DNA of 64,000 bases, from contig MEEK01000006.1 in assembly GCA_001724425.1 (NCBI GenBank), positions 1 to 64,000 of the forward strand, in the 5' to 3' direction. The notes below the pieces were generated by a model. That model was not told where the DNA came from. It ran no database searches and saw only the letters and a list, made by a program, of their open reading frames with translations. The number at the start of each line of letters is the position of its first letter. The stretch's first letter is position 1. The position numbers were made by a program, and so were the translations under genes. Source of the stretch: Microbacterium sp. SCN 70-27. GTDB taxonomy: Bacteria > Actinomycetota > Actinomycetes > Actinomycetales > Microbacteriaceae. Below are positions 1 through 7,928 of the stretch, piece after piece.

Positions 1-1189
1 CGCTCGGCTGGGGCGATGCGGATGCCACCGGCGCGGCGGCGTCATCGTCCGACGAGGCATCCGCTGCGGCGTCGGTATCCCGGCCGGCATCCGCGCTCGT
101 CGACGCGGTCGTCTCGGCCTGAGCGACCAGCTGCGGGACGACGACGGCGGTCGCCACGCCTCCGACCACGAGGACCGCGGCGGCGGCGACCCCGACGAGC
201 GCGCCGACACTCCCGGGCGCGCCGCTCGCGGCCGCGGCTCCCACGACACCACCCGCGGCGCCACCGGTTCCGGCGACCCCGCCCGCAGCGCCCGTCGTGC
301 CGCCGAGGCCCCCCGTACCGGTGGTCAGGACGGTGTCCGGCATCACGGGCGACACCCCCGCAGCGAGCGCGACGATCGGCGCCGAGCCGCCCTGCAGAGT
401 CGCGAGGTAGGCCGTCGCCCCGCCTGCACCGAGCGTGAGCGGAAGGAGTATCAGTGCGAGTCGGCGAGAGACATCCTGCGCCTCGGCGGCGACGATCGTG
501 CAGCGCGTGCACCCCGCCAGGTGCGCCTCGATCTTTGCGACATCGCGGCGGCCGAGATTCCCGCGCGCGTACGCACCGAGGTGCTCGATCGTCCAGCGGC
601 ACTCCGATTCGGCGGGCGCTGCGCGCAGGTGCCCCTGCACCCACGCCTCACGCAGGCCTTCGCGCGCACGGAAGGCCAGCTGCGCAACCGCCGTCGCCTT
701 CATCCCGAGCAGTGGAGCGACCTCCCAAGGCTTCATCTGCTCGATCTCGGTGTACCAGAGCACCTCCTGCCAGCGCGTGGGAAGGCTGCGGAAGGCCTGC
801 GTCGTCAGGCTCCGGTCGAGCGCCTCGTCCGTGGCGTGCGCCTCGGCATCCGGGTCGGCGACGGACTCGAGTTCATCGGCCGACGTCTCGCGTCGGGCCT
901 GACCCCAACGCGCCGCTGTGTTGCGGATACTCGTGAACAGATAGGCGCGGAAGGCGCCCGTGGGCCCGCCGCCGCGCTGGATGGTCTGATAGATCCGCGC
1001 GTAGGACTCCTGCACGAGGTCGTCCGCGTCGAATGCGGAGGTGATGGAGTTCGCCACCACGATGCCGGACCGGTAGTGGCGACGCCACAGCTCCGCGTAT
1101 GCGTCCGCGTCCCCCGCGCGCGTACGCAGCACGAGATCCGCGTCGGCGATGTCGGTGACATCGGGGCGCGTGTCGTCGTGCTCGGTCAT
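1..1189 (-). CDS. ECF-type sigma factor fused to anti-sigma-like zinc finger and membrane tail (partial, 3' end outside window)
   Basis: Reading from ATG at 1189, about 396 codons stay open to the window edge, so the C-terminus is missing. Residues 23-95 look like sigma region 2 (DADDLVQESYARIY, then FTSIRNTAARW). Residues 130-182 look like region 4 (FRSLPTRWQEVLW, then an HTH with LLGMKATAVAQLAFRAR). Residues 197-230 form a zf-HC2 anti-sigma finger with the HLAGCTRC motif. A hydrophobic stretch (about 245-270), a Gly/Ala/Thr-rich region, a second hydrophobic stretch (VGALVGVAAAAVLVVGG) and a low-complexity Asp/Ser/Ala tail follow. The protein therefore probably carries its own inhibitory, membrane-associated domain. 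Family assignment is firm; self-regulation and topology are inference. No good ribosome-binding site precedes the ATG. Confidence 0.85.
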   Translation of the reverse strand, partial: MTEHDDTRPDVTDIADADLVLRTRAGDADAYAELWRRHYRSGIVVANSITSAFDADDLVQESYARIYQTIQRGGGPTGAFRAYLFTSIRNTAARWGQARRETSADELESVADPDAEAHATDEALDRSLTTQAFRSLPTRWQEVLWYTEIEQMKPWEVAPLLGMKATAVAQLAFRAREGLREAWVQGHLRAAPAESECRWTIEHLGAYARGNLGRRDVAKIEAHLAGCTRCTIVAAEAQDVSRRLALILLPLTLGAGGATAYLATLQGGSAPIVALAAGVSPVMPDTVLTTGTGGLGGTTGAAGGVAGTGGAAGGVVGAAAASGAPGSVGALVGVAAAAVLVVGGVATAVVVPQLVAQAETTASTSADAGRDTDAAADASSDDDAAAPVASASPQPS

Positions 1190-1494
1190 GCGGTGTCCAC
1201 TCGCGTACAGCGGTGATGGTGTGTCTCGACAAAGAGACTCCGTCGCGCCCGGATCATGACGCGACCTTCCCATTTTCCCTGATCCGATGGTGAACGCGAT
1301 CCCCTGACGGATGCCGAGAGGGGCGCGCAGAAAATAATCCGAGAAGTCGCGTCATAGATCCCGGCCCGAGGCATCTCTTGATCAGACGGTTTTCTCGCAC
1401 ACCTGTGGGAGACAGGTGCGCGGGGGGTGATGAGCCTGCGGACCGTCTGCCGGATCCGGTAGCGGGCGGGGCTTGCCCGCAACGGAACCGGAGA
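1190..1494. other. Non-coding gap upstream of the sigma factor
   Basis: No gene is supported here. It should hold the sigma-factor promoter. Visible structures are a 7-bp inverted repeat CACCTGT/ACAGGTG with a 5-nt loop at 1400-1418, and a 5-bp one, GTCTC/GAGAC, at 1223-1238. Either could be an operator, but neither matches a site I can name. Confidence 0.4.
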
Positions 1495-1530
1495 GCGGGG
1501 CGGAGGCGCGGGGGAGCGTCTCCGCCCCGC
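1495..1530 (-). terminator. GC-rich hairpin downstream of nagA
   Basis: Arms GCGGGGCGGAG (1495-1505) and CTCCGCCCCGC (1520-1530) pair perfectly over 11 bp with a 14-nt loop. It lies 18 bases past the nagA stop codon. No U-tract follows, so it would be an actinobacterial-type terminator or an mRNA 3' stabiliser. Confidence 0.6.
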
Positions 1531-1547
1531 GGTCGTCTGCGGCGGCG

Positions 1548-2687
1548 TCAGACCTCGCGGGCGCCGTTCACCCAGACCTGCCGGACCCGCAGGTCGTCGT
1601 CGAGGACGACCGCGTCCGCGCTAGCGCCCGGGCGCAGGCTCCCGTAGCGCCCCGCGACGCCGATGGCCCGGGCAGGCACCGAGGTCAGCGCGGCGATCGC
1701 GGTGGGGAGTGCGAGTCCGCCCCGGACGACGAGGCGAAGCGCGGCATCCTGCGTCAGCGTCGACCCCGCGATCGCGCCATTCGAGTCCAGGCGCGCCGTG
1801 CCGGCGGTGACGGTGACGGCGAGCCCACCGAGCTCGTAGTGCCCATCGGATGCCCCGGCCGCCGCCATCGCATCGGTGATGAGCGCGATCCGGCCGGGTG
1901 CGCCCGCGAAGGCGAGCGAGATGACGTCGGGATGCACGTGGGTGCCATCGGCGATGAGTTCCAGCGTGACGCGCTCGTCGCGCATCGCGGCGATGACCGG
2001 TCCCGGGGCGCGGTGATGGATCCCGGGCATCGCGTTGAACGCATGCGTGAGGATCGTTGCGCCGGCATCGAACGCGGCACGGGCCTCGGCCTCGGTGGCG
2101 GCGGTGTGGCCGACGGCGACCGCGACGCCGGCGGCGACGAACTGCGCGGTGGCCTCGAGGCCACCGGGCAGTTCGGGGGCGAGCGTCACCTGGCGGACGG
2201 TGCCGCGGCCGGCGTCGACGAGGCGGGCGACGGAGGCCGCGTCCGCGGGGCACAGCAGGCTCTCGGTGTGGGCGCCCTTGTGTCCGACGTCGAGGAACGG
2301 GCCCTCGAGGTGTGAGCCGAGGATCGTCGCATCGCGCTCGACGAGGTCGGCGACGACCGCGACCCGGCGCGCGAGGTCGTCGATCGATGCGGTGACGAGC
2401 GAGACCACGGCGCGGGTCGTGCCGTGCGCGAGGTGCATCGCCCGCGCTGTGCGGATCGCCTCCACACCGTCGTCGAACGACGCGCCGCCGCCGCCGTGAC
2501 CGTGGATGTCGACGAAGCCGGGGGCGAGGTGGGCTCCATGCCCGTCGATCACGTCGGCCGCGGGAAGCTCACGCCACGCCCCGCCCGTGCCGGTCGCCTG
2601 CACGAGCCCGTCGGCGAACGCGATCCAGGCATCCGGAGTCACGGCGCCGTCGTCGATGAGGCGGACGGAGTGGATGACGGTGGTCAT
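1548..2687 (-). CDS. nagA: N-acetylglucosamine-6-phosphate deacetylase
   Basis: 379-aa amidohydrolase that removes acetate from GlcNAc-6-phosphate to give glucosamine-6-phosphate, in the cytoplasm. The family metal and catalytic motifs are visible: HGH near residues 62-64, HLEGP with E128, VGHTA with H194, THAFNAM with H215 and the catalytic Asp in ITDAM (D272). Its ATG overlaps the stop of the upstream hexosaminidase by four bases (ATGA), so the two are probably translationally coupled. The pair suggests use of chitobiose- or peptidoglycan-derived amino sugars. nagB and a dedicated sugar transporter are not in the window. Confidence 0.93.
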   Translation of the reverse strand: MTTVIHSVRLIDDGAVTPDAWIAFADGLVQATGTGGAWRELPAADVIDGHGAHLAPGFVDIHGHGGGGASFDDGVEAIRTARAMHLAHGTTRAVVSLVTASIDDLARRVAVVADLVERDATILGSHLEGPFLDVGHKGAHTESLLCPADAASVARLVDAGRGTVRQVTLAPELPGGLEATAQFVAAGVAVAVGHTAATEAEARAAFDAGATILTHAFNAMPGIHHRAPGPVIAAMRDERVTLELIADGTHVHPDVISLAFAGAPGRIALITDAMAAAGASDGHYELGGLAVTVTAGTARLDSNGAIAGSTLTQDAALRLVVRGGLALPTAIAALTSVPARAIGVAGRYGSLRPGASADAVVLDDDLRVRQVWVNGAREV

Positions 2688-4228
2688 GAGCGGACCTCTT
2701 CCGTGTCGTCGCTCCAGGGGATGCCCCGAAGGCGTGTGAACCCGATGCCCTGGCTCTTCCAGAGCGGTGCCATGGCGGCGACGCGCGCCGCGAAGGACTC
2801 CCAGGTGCGCAGCTCGCTCGTCCCGACGGCGGGGGACCATGCGGCCTCGGCCGCCGATGCGATCCGGGGGAAGGCGAGCGCGTCGATGTCGTCGAGCGTG
2901 CGGACGGTCTCGGACCACAGCGGCGCCTCGACGCCGAGGATCTGTTCGTCGCCCACGCCCGCGATGACGGATGCCGGGTCCCACTCGTACGAGCGTCGGG
3001 CGCTCGTCACCCCGCGGGCCCACGTCAGTCCGAGAGGCGAGTCGGCGTCGAACTTCATGTCGAGGTAGATCGCGTCGGCGGGCGACAGGATGAGAGAGGA
3101 CCCGAGGTCCGTGAACGTGTGCGCCTTGTCGTCCATGCCGTCCGTCGGCGTGACGAACCCCCAGTACTGCCCGAGGGTCGAGGGGTGGATGCCCGACGAT
3201 GCGCCGGCCTCGTGCCAGGCGATCGGGGCCTTCCCGAGATGCGCGACGAGCGCTGTCACGCGGTCGACGAAGGCGGCGTAGTCCGCGGGGGCCGTGCCGA
3301 GACATTCGTCGCCGCCGATGTGCAGATACGGTCCCGGGGTCGTCCGTGCGACTTCGCCGAGCACGTCGGCGAGGAACGACCAGGTCGACTCGTCGTGGAT
3401 CTTCAACGACGAGAACCCGACCGCCATCCCTTCGTACGAGACGCCGTTCTCGGGCAGCCCGCCGCCGTGCTCGGTCGCCACCTCGATGATGTGATCGCTC
3501 AGGACGGGCTGTTCGGACAGTTCCGGGTAGGCGAGAGAGACGGCGTGCGTGTGGCCGGGGAGATCGATCTCGGGCACGACGATCATGTGGTGCGCGGCCG
3601 CGTGCTCGATGATCGCGCGATAGTCGGCCTGCGTGTAGAACCCGCCCGGATCGCCGCCGACCGCGGTTGCCGACGCCTTCTCGGTGAGAAGCGGGCGCGA
3701 GGCGATCTCGAGCCGCCACCCCTGATCGTCCGAGAGGTGGAGGTGCAGCACATTGAACTTGAGGCTCGCCGCGCGCTCGATGTACGCCTGCACGGTGCTC
3801 ACGGGGTGGAAGTGTCGGGCGACGTCGAGCCTGACCCCGCGGTAGGCGAATCGCGGTGCGTCGGCGATGTGCACGGCGGGGATCTCCCACCCGTCCCCCG
3901 CGCGAGTGATCAGCTGGACGAGGGTCTGGATGCCGTAGTAGAGGCCTGCCGCGTCGGCGCCCGTCACGGTGACACCCGCCGCCGAGGCATCCAGCACGTA
4001 CGACTCGGCCGGTCCGTCCGCGGTGATGGTCAGGGCGATGGTGGCGTCGGCCGCGCGCGACGCGGGCACTTCCGGTAGCCCGGTGCGTGCGCGGACGGCC
4101 GCGCGGAGCGCCCGGACCGCCTCCGCATCGCCCGTGATGGCCGTGCTCGCCGCGAGGGCGAACGGCGCGGCATCGGATGCCTCCAGGGAGACCGGGGCGG
4201 GCAGGACGGGGGGTCGCCGACGCTTCAT
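2684..4228 (-). CDS. Beta-N-acetylhexosaminidase, glycoside hydrolase family 20
   Basis: 514 aa. Residues 1-110 match the GH20b-type N-terminal domain and the rest the GH20 barrel. The barrel begins near YRGVRLDVARHFHPV and has the HLHLSDDQGWRLEI motif. The catalytic pair is in HIGGDECLG (D307, E308), which acts by substrate-assisted hydrolysis of terminal GlcNAc/GalNAc. No signal peptide is seen, so it probably acts in the cytoplasm on imported chito-oligosaccharides or muropeptides. It is first in an operon with nagA (4-base overlap). The ATG sits 7 nt after a TAGGAT box, so the mRNA is likely leaderless. Confidence 0.92.
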   Translation of the reverse strand: MKRRRPPVLPAPVSLEASDAAPFALAASTAITGDAEAVRALRAAVRARTGLPEVPASRAADATIALTITADGPAESYVLDASAAGVTVTGADAAGLYYGIQTLVQLITRAGDGWEIPAVHIADAPRFAYRGVRLDVARHFHPVSTVQAYIERAASLKFNVLHLHLSDDQGWRLEIASRPLLTEKASATAVGGDPGGFYTQADYRAIIEHAAAHHMIVVPEIDLPGHTHAVSLAYPELSEQPVLSDHIIEVATEHGGGLPENGVSYEGMAVGFSSLKIHDESTWSFLADVLGEVARTTPGPYLHIGGDECLGTAPADYAAFVDRVTALVAHLGKAPIAWHEAGASSGIHPSTLGQYWGFVTPTDGMDDKAHTFTDLGSSLILSPADAIYLDMKFDADSPLGLTWARGVTSARRSYEWDPASVIAGVGDEQILGVEAPLWSETVRTLDDIDALAFPRIASAAEAAWSPAVGTSELRTWESFAARVAAMAPLWKSQGIGFTRLRGIPWSDDTEEVRS

Positions 4229-4235
4229 GTAAAGA

Positions 4236-4241
4236 ATCCTA
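4236..4241 (-). promoter_or_regulatory. Putative -10 box for leaderless hexosaminidase-nagA mRNA
   Basis: TAGGAT, then 7 nt, then the ATG at 4228, with no ribosome-binding site between. This spacing fits transcription starting at or next to the start codon. The same layout recurs at many genes in the window. Confidence 0.5.
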
Positions 4242-4285
4242 ACAAATAGGGTGGGGTCAGCCTAGTGGCATCCGATATGCTCATC

Positions 4286-4357
4286 GTGTCGCGACTGGCG
4301 TTGAGGTGGACCACCACCGGGGAGCGACCACTTGGCAATCGACCGTTCGCCTGGGTC
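4286..4357 (+). ncRNA. ZTP (ZMP) riboswitch, pfl motif, upstream of glyA
   Basis: The leader contains GCGACTGGCG, a GGTGGA/CCACC hairpin leading into CCGGGGAGCG, and the downstream pseudoknot segment CCGTTCGCCTGGGT. These are the hallmark conserved elements of the pfl/ZTP aptamer in the right order and spacing. The class binds ZTP/ZMP, signals 10-formyl-THF shortage and typically controls glyA and folD, exactly the genes that follow. An 8-bp hairpin GCCGTTGC/GCGACGGC (4378-4396, loop GCA) lies between aptamer and glyA and is the likely expression platform. It lacks a U-run, so whether control acts on transcription or translation is unclear. Confidence 0.88.
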
Positions 4358-4429
4358 GGGTAGCTCGATGATCGGGTGCCGTTGCGCAGCGACGGCGTCT
4401 CGAGAACACCCGCCCACCAGGAGGACACG

Positions 4430-5704
4430 ATGACCGATCCGTACTTCAACGCCCCGCTCGCCGAGGTCGACCCCGAGATCGCCCAGGTGCTCGAGCGGGA
4501 GCTCGAGCGTCAGCGCGGCTACCTCGAGATGATCGCCTCCGAGAACTTCGTGCCCGTCTCGGTGCTGCAGTCTCAGGGCTCGGTGCTGACCAACAAGTAC
4601 GCCGAGGGCTACCCGGGCCGCCGCTACTACGGCGGGTGCGAAGAGGTCGACGTGGCCGAGGAGCTCGCCATCGCCCGCGCGAAGGCCCTCTTCGGGTCGG
4701 AGTTCGCGAACGTGCAGCCGCACTCCGGGGCATCCGCCAACGCCGCCGTCCTGCACGCGATCGCGCGCCCCGGCGACACGCTGCTCGGGCTGTCGCTCGA
4801 CCAGGGCGGGCACCTGACGCACGGCATGAAGATCAACTTCTCCGGGCGTCTGTACAACATCGTCGCGTACGGCGTCGACCCCGAGACGTCGATCATCGAC
4901 ATGGACGAGGTCGAGCGCCTCGCTGTCGAGCACCAGCCGAAGGTGATCATCGCCGGGTGGTCGGCGTACCCGCGTCAGCTCGACTTCGCGCGCTTCCGCG
5001 AGATCGCCGACAAGGTCGGGGCGCTCCTGTGGGTCGACATGGCGCACTTCGCCGGTCTCGTCGCGGCGGGCCTGCACCCGTCGCCGGTGCCGCACGCTCA
5101 CGTCGTCTCGTCGACCGTGCACAAGACGATCGGCGGCCCGCGTTCGGGCTTCATCCTCACGAACGACGAGGACATCGCCAAGAAGATCAACTCTGCCGTC
5201 TTCCCGGGTCAGCAAGGCGGTCCGCTGATGCACGTGATCGCCGCGAAGGCGACCGCGTTCAAGCTCGCCGCGACGCCCGAGTTCAAGGAGCGTCAGGAGC
5301 GTGTCGTGCGCGGCGCCGCGATCCTCGCCGAGCGCCTGTCGCAGCAGGACGTGAAGGATGCCGGGATCGCCGTGCGCTCCGGCGGCACCGACGTGCACCT
5401 CGTGCTCGTCGACCTCCGCGACGCCGCGATCGACGGCAAGCAGGCCGAGGATCTCCTGCACGAGATCCACATCACGGTGAACCGCAACGCGGTGCCCAAC
5501 GACCCGCGCCCGCCGATGGTGACCTCGGGCCTGCGCATCGGGACGCCCGCGCTCGCGACCCGCGGCTTCGGCGACGCCGAGTTCACCGAGGTGGCAGACG
5601 TCATCGCCCTGGCCCTGCAGCCGGGCGCCGACCTCGAGGCGCTGCGCACCCGCGTGGCATCCCTGACCGCTGCCTTCCCCCTGTACCCGGGGCTCACCCA
5701 GTGA
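4430..5704 (+). CDS. glyA: Serine hydroxymethyltransferase
   Basis: 424-aa PLP enzyme converting serine and THF to glycine and 5,10-methylene-THF in the cytoplasm. Visible motifs are the N-terminal [11 protein letters not shown], the [17 protein letters not shown] segment, the active-site region [14 protein letters not shown], and the PLP lysine in [13 protein letters not shown]. Length is normal for the family. I chose ATG 4430 because CAGGAGG lies 5 nt upstream and the protein then starts at the conserved edge. An in-frame extension upstream would run into the riboswitch hairpin. folD follows about 100 bp downstream and probably shares the riboswitch. Confidence 0.96.
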   Translation: MTDPYFNAPLAEVDPEIAQVLERELERQRGYLEMIASENFVPVSVLQSQGSVLTNKYAEGYPGRRYYGGCEEVDVAEELAIARAKALFGSEFANVQPHSGASANAAVLHAIARPGDTLLGLSLDQGGHLTHGMKINFSGRLYNIVAYGVDPETSIIDMDEVERLAVEHQPKVIIAGWSAYPRQLDFARFREIADKVGALLWVDMAHFAGLVAAGLHPSPVPHAHVVSSTVHKTIGGPRSGFILTNDEDIAKKINSAVFPGQQGGPLMHVIAAKATAFKLAATPEFKERQERVVRGAAILAERLSQQDVKDAGIAVRSGGTDVHLVLVDLRDAAIDGKQAEDLLHEIHITVNRNAVPNDPRPPMVTSGLRIGTPALATRGFGDAEFTEVADVIALALQPGADLEALRTRVASLTAAFPLYPGLTQ

Positions 5705-5719
5705 CGGTCCGCCCCTCCG

Positions 5720-5779
5720 CCGAGACGCAACCTGCCGCGCGAAACTCCCGGGTTTCTCGGGCGGGGGCTTGCGTCTCGG
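5720..5779. repeat. Long nested inverted repeat between glyA and folD
   Basis: Outer arms CCGAGACGCAA (5720-5730) and TTGCGTCTCGG (5769-5779) match perfectly. A second pair, GAAAC/GTTTC (5741-5756), sits near the centre around TCCCGG. Transcribed, it would give a long hairpin inside the glyA-folD message. It could be a dispersed repeat, an attenuator or an RNA-stability element. Confidence 0.65.
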
Positions 5780-5804
5780 TGAGTGCACCGGGCGGGAGCC
5801 ACCG

Positions 5805-6689
5805 ATGACGGCGACCGTCCTCGACGGGCGGGCCACGGCGGCGGCGATCAAGGCCGAGCTCGCCGAGCGCGTCCAGAAGCTCAAGGCACGGGGCGTCACG
5901 CCGGGGATCGCGACGGTGCTGGTCGGCGCCGACCCGGCATCCCAGCTGTACGTCGGCATGAAGCACCGTGAGTCCGAGGCGATCGGGATGAACTCCATCC
6001 AGGTCGAGCTGCCGGCGGATGCCACGCAGGCCGAGGTCGAGGCGGAGATCGATCGCCTCAACGCCGACCCCACGTGCCACGGCTACATCGTGCAGCTGCC
6101 GCTGCCGCGTCATCTCGACACCGACCGGATCCTCGAGCGGATCGACCCGGCGAAGGATGCCGACGGGCTGCACCCCACGAATCTCGGCAAGCTCGTGCTG
6201 AACGTGAACGACGAGATCACCTCGCCGCTGCCGTGCACGCCGCGCGCCGTGATCGAGCTGCTCGAACGCAACGGCTTCGCGCTCGCCGGCACGCACGTCG
6301 TGGTCGTCGGACGCGGCGTGACGATCGGTCGCTCGATCGGGCTGCTGCTGACCCGCCGCGCCGTGAACGCGACGGTCACCCTGACGCACACGGGCACGCG
6401 CGACCTGCCGTCGTACCTCCGCCAGGCCGACGTCATCGTGGGTGCGGCCGGGGTCAAGCACCTCGTCCGGCCGGAGGACGTGAAGCCGGGTGCCGCCGTG
6501 CTCGACGTCGGCGTCACGCGCGAGACCGACCCCGAGACCGGCAAGTCCAAGGTGTACGGCGACATCGCCCCCGGCGTCGACGAGGTGGCCGGCTGGCTCT
6601 CGCCCAACCCCGGCGGCGTCGGCCCGATGACGGTCGCCCTCCTCATGACCAACGTCGTGGAGGCTGCCGAGCGCGGCATCCGGGGCTGA
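5805..6689 (+). CDS. folD: Bifunctional methylene-THF dehydrogenase / methenyl-THF cyclohydrolase
   Basis: 294 aa, the usual length. It interconverts 5,10-methylene-, methenyl- and 10-formyl-THF with NADP. The catalytic lysine motif [15 protein letters not shown] (near residue 50), the substrate segment [10 protein letters not shown], the PATPRA-like segment [12 protein letters not shown], the nucleotide-binding loop [16 protein letters not shown] and the C-terminal [13 protein letters not shown] are all present. ATG 5805 is preceded by GGGAG. It works with GlyA on the one-carbon pool and is probably under the same ZTP riboswitch. Confidence 0.95.
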   Translation: MTATVLDGRATAAAIKAELAERVQKLKARGVTPGIATVLVGADPASQLYVGMKHRESEAIGMNSIQVELPADATQAEVEAEIDRLNADPTCHGYIVQLPLPRHLDTDRILERIDPAKDADGLHPTNLGKLVLNVNDEITSPLPCTPRAVIELLERNGFALAGTHVVVVGRGVTIGRSIGLLLTRRAVNATVTLTHTGTRDLPSYLRQADVIVGAAGVKHLVRPEDVKPGAAVLDVGVTRETDPETGKSKVYGDIAPGVDEVAGWLSPNPGGVGPMTVALLMTNVVEAAERGIRG

Positions 6690-6746
6690 GCGGGGCGCGG
6701 GCTCGGGGTGCAGGCGCGTCCTGGCATCCGGGCGCGGCTGGCGCAT

Positions 6747-6822
6747 GAACTCCGCAGCTTGTCGCGAACTCCGCACCGGAGCCCGGCGGTGGCTGCGGAG
6801 TTCGTCGCATTCTGCGGAGTTC
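6747..6822. repeat. Inverted pair of a 10-9-10 repeat (TGCGGAGTTC family)
   Basis: The left arm (6747-6775) is two copies of GAACTCCGCA separated by 9 nt. The right arm (6794-6822) is two copies of the complement TGCGGAGTTC, also separated by 9 nt. The arms would form a 29-bp interrupted stem with an 18-nt loop. It lies between the convergent folD and CtaG-like genes, where it could end transcription from both sides. A related single arm is at 7836-7864 and a half copy at 23989. Confidence 0.75.
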
Positions 6823-6881
6823 GTGAGCGTGCAGCGGGCCATCCGCGGGCGTGGCGCAGGGCGGCAAGCGCGCGGTGCGCG

Positions 6882-7718
6882 TCAGGCGTGGTGGATGCCG
6901 CGGAGGTGCGCTTGCACGAGCGCGTCGTGCTCCTCGTCTGTGAGCGCGTCGAAGTCCGCCGCCTCGACGCGGTCGCGCCGACCCCAGCGCACGAGCAGGA
7001 TGATGAGGATCGGCACGTCGGCGACCTCGGCGATGAACCACAGCAGGTCGCCCGCGAGGTGCTGATCGCGCAGGGGATTGGGCCACCACCCCGCGCCGGT
7101 CGCCGCGGCGACGCCGTCGACGACGTGGTCGTTCAGGCGCAGCAGGATGCCGGGGATCGAGTCGACCACGAGTTCGACGAACGCCAGCATGAACTCCACG
7201 GCGAGGAACGTCGTGGTGTGGATGCCGGTGAGTGCCATGAGCGGCACCACCAGCAGGAGACCGACCGTGAGGGCGACGACGCCGATGCCCTCGCCGATCA
7301 CGGGTGAGGTGCGGAGGACGCCCGCGAGCGGTGTGAGGAACACGCAGAACGCCGCCGCGACGAGGATCGTGGCGAACATGGCGTTGCCCAGCACGCGGAA
7401 CACGCGGCCGTCCAGCACGGAGTCGAGGCGGCGTCGCCCGGCATCCGAGAGCCCTGCGCGCGCGAGGTCGAGTGGGCGTCCGAGGGCGATCAGGGCCGGC
7501 ACGGCCATGAGCAGCAGCGCGATCCGCGCGACGAACGCCCAGCGGAGCTCCGCCGACCACGTCCCGAGGAAGCCGAGTTCGATGACGCCGTACGACCCGA
7601 GGCCGAGCGTGTAGAAGAGCACGGCGCGGTGGGCGGGCCACGAGGTGCCCCGACGTGCCGCGCGGCGCATCCCGAGGGCATACGCCAGCGCCGCGCCGAC
7701 CAGCACCGCGATCGTCAC
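6882..7718 (-). CDS. CtaG-like (DUF1404/caa3_CtaG) membrane protein, cytochrome oxidase assembly family
   Basis: 278 aa from GTG 7718, with about seven hydrophobic segments including VLFYTLGLGSYGVIELGFLG and the conserved HTTTFLAVEFMLAF segment. The family acts in copper insertion or assembly of caa3-type cytochrome c oxidase at the membrane. Oddly, the reading frame continues upstream to a TAG at 7773-7775 through PPIDALLTTWRADP, which looks like family N-terminus. No ATG, GTG or TTG lies there, only CTG. Either translation starts at GTG 7718 or a non-canonical start is used. No partner genes are adjacent. Confidence 0.8.
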   Translation of the reverse strand: MTIAVLVGAALAYALGMRRAARRGTSWPAHRAVLFYTLGLGSYGVIELGFLGTWSAELRWAFVARIALLLMAVPALIALGRPLDLARAGLSDAGRRRLDSVLDGRVFRVLGNAMFATILVAAAFCVFLTPLAGVLRTSPVIGEGIGVVALTVGLLLVVPLMALTGIHTTTFLAVEFMLAFVELVVDSIPGILLRLNDHVVDGVAAATGAGWWPNPLRDQHLAGDLLWFIAEVADVPILIILLVRWGRRDRVEAADFDALTDEEHDALVQAHLRGIHHA

Positions 7719-7835
7719 GGGGTCGGCGCGCCAGGTCGTGAGCAGGGCATCGATGGGAGGCGTGGGCTCAGGCTAGGCCGCGCGGCTATGCGTCCGCGGT
7801 GAGGTTGGCGACCGGTGGCGGCGGGTGGTGGCGGG

Positions 7836-7864
7836 TGCGGAGTCCGTCACATTCTGCGGAGTTC
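7836..7864 (+). repeat. Single arm of the 10-9-10 repeat
   Basis: TGCGGAGTCC, 9 nt, TGCGGAGTTC. The spacing equals that of the inverted pair at 6747-6822, and the spacer GTCACATTC resembles GTCGCATTC there. It lies in the gap between the importer ATPase and the CtaG-like gene. Confidence 0.7.
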
Positions 7865-7928
7865 GTGGGTGCCAGCGGCGCGGCGGGTGGTGGAGTGCCG
7901 CCAGCACCACCCCCGGCGCAGGCCCCGG

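Noticed and set aside
42..1232. Several open frames on both strands at the left end
   Set aside because: All are shadows of the sigma-factor frame, which has clear family motifs from ATG 1189 to the window edge.
2684..4228. Secreted hexosaminidase
   Set aside because: No signal peptide or lipobox is present at the N-terminus (MKRRRPPVLPAPVSL), so secretion is not supported.
4262..6073. Long open frame on the minus strand opposite glyA and folD
   Set aside because: It is antisense to two well-supported genes, rich in Arg/Val/Asp as expected of a high-GC shadow, and has no recognisable motif.
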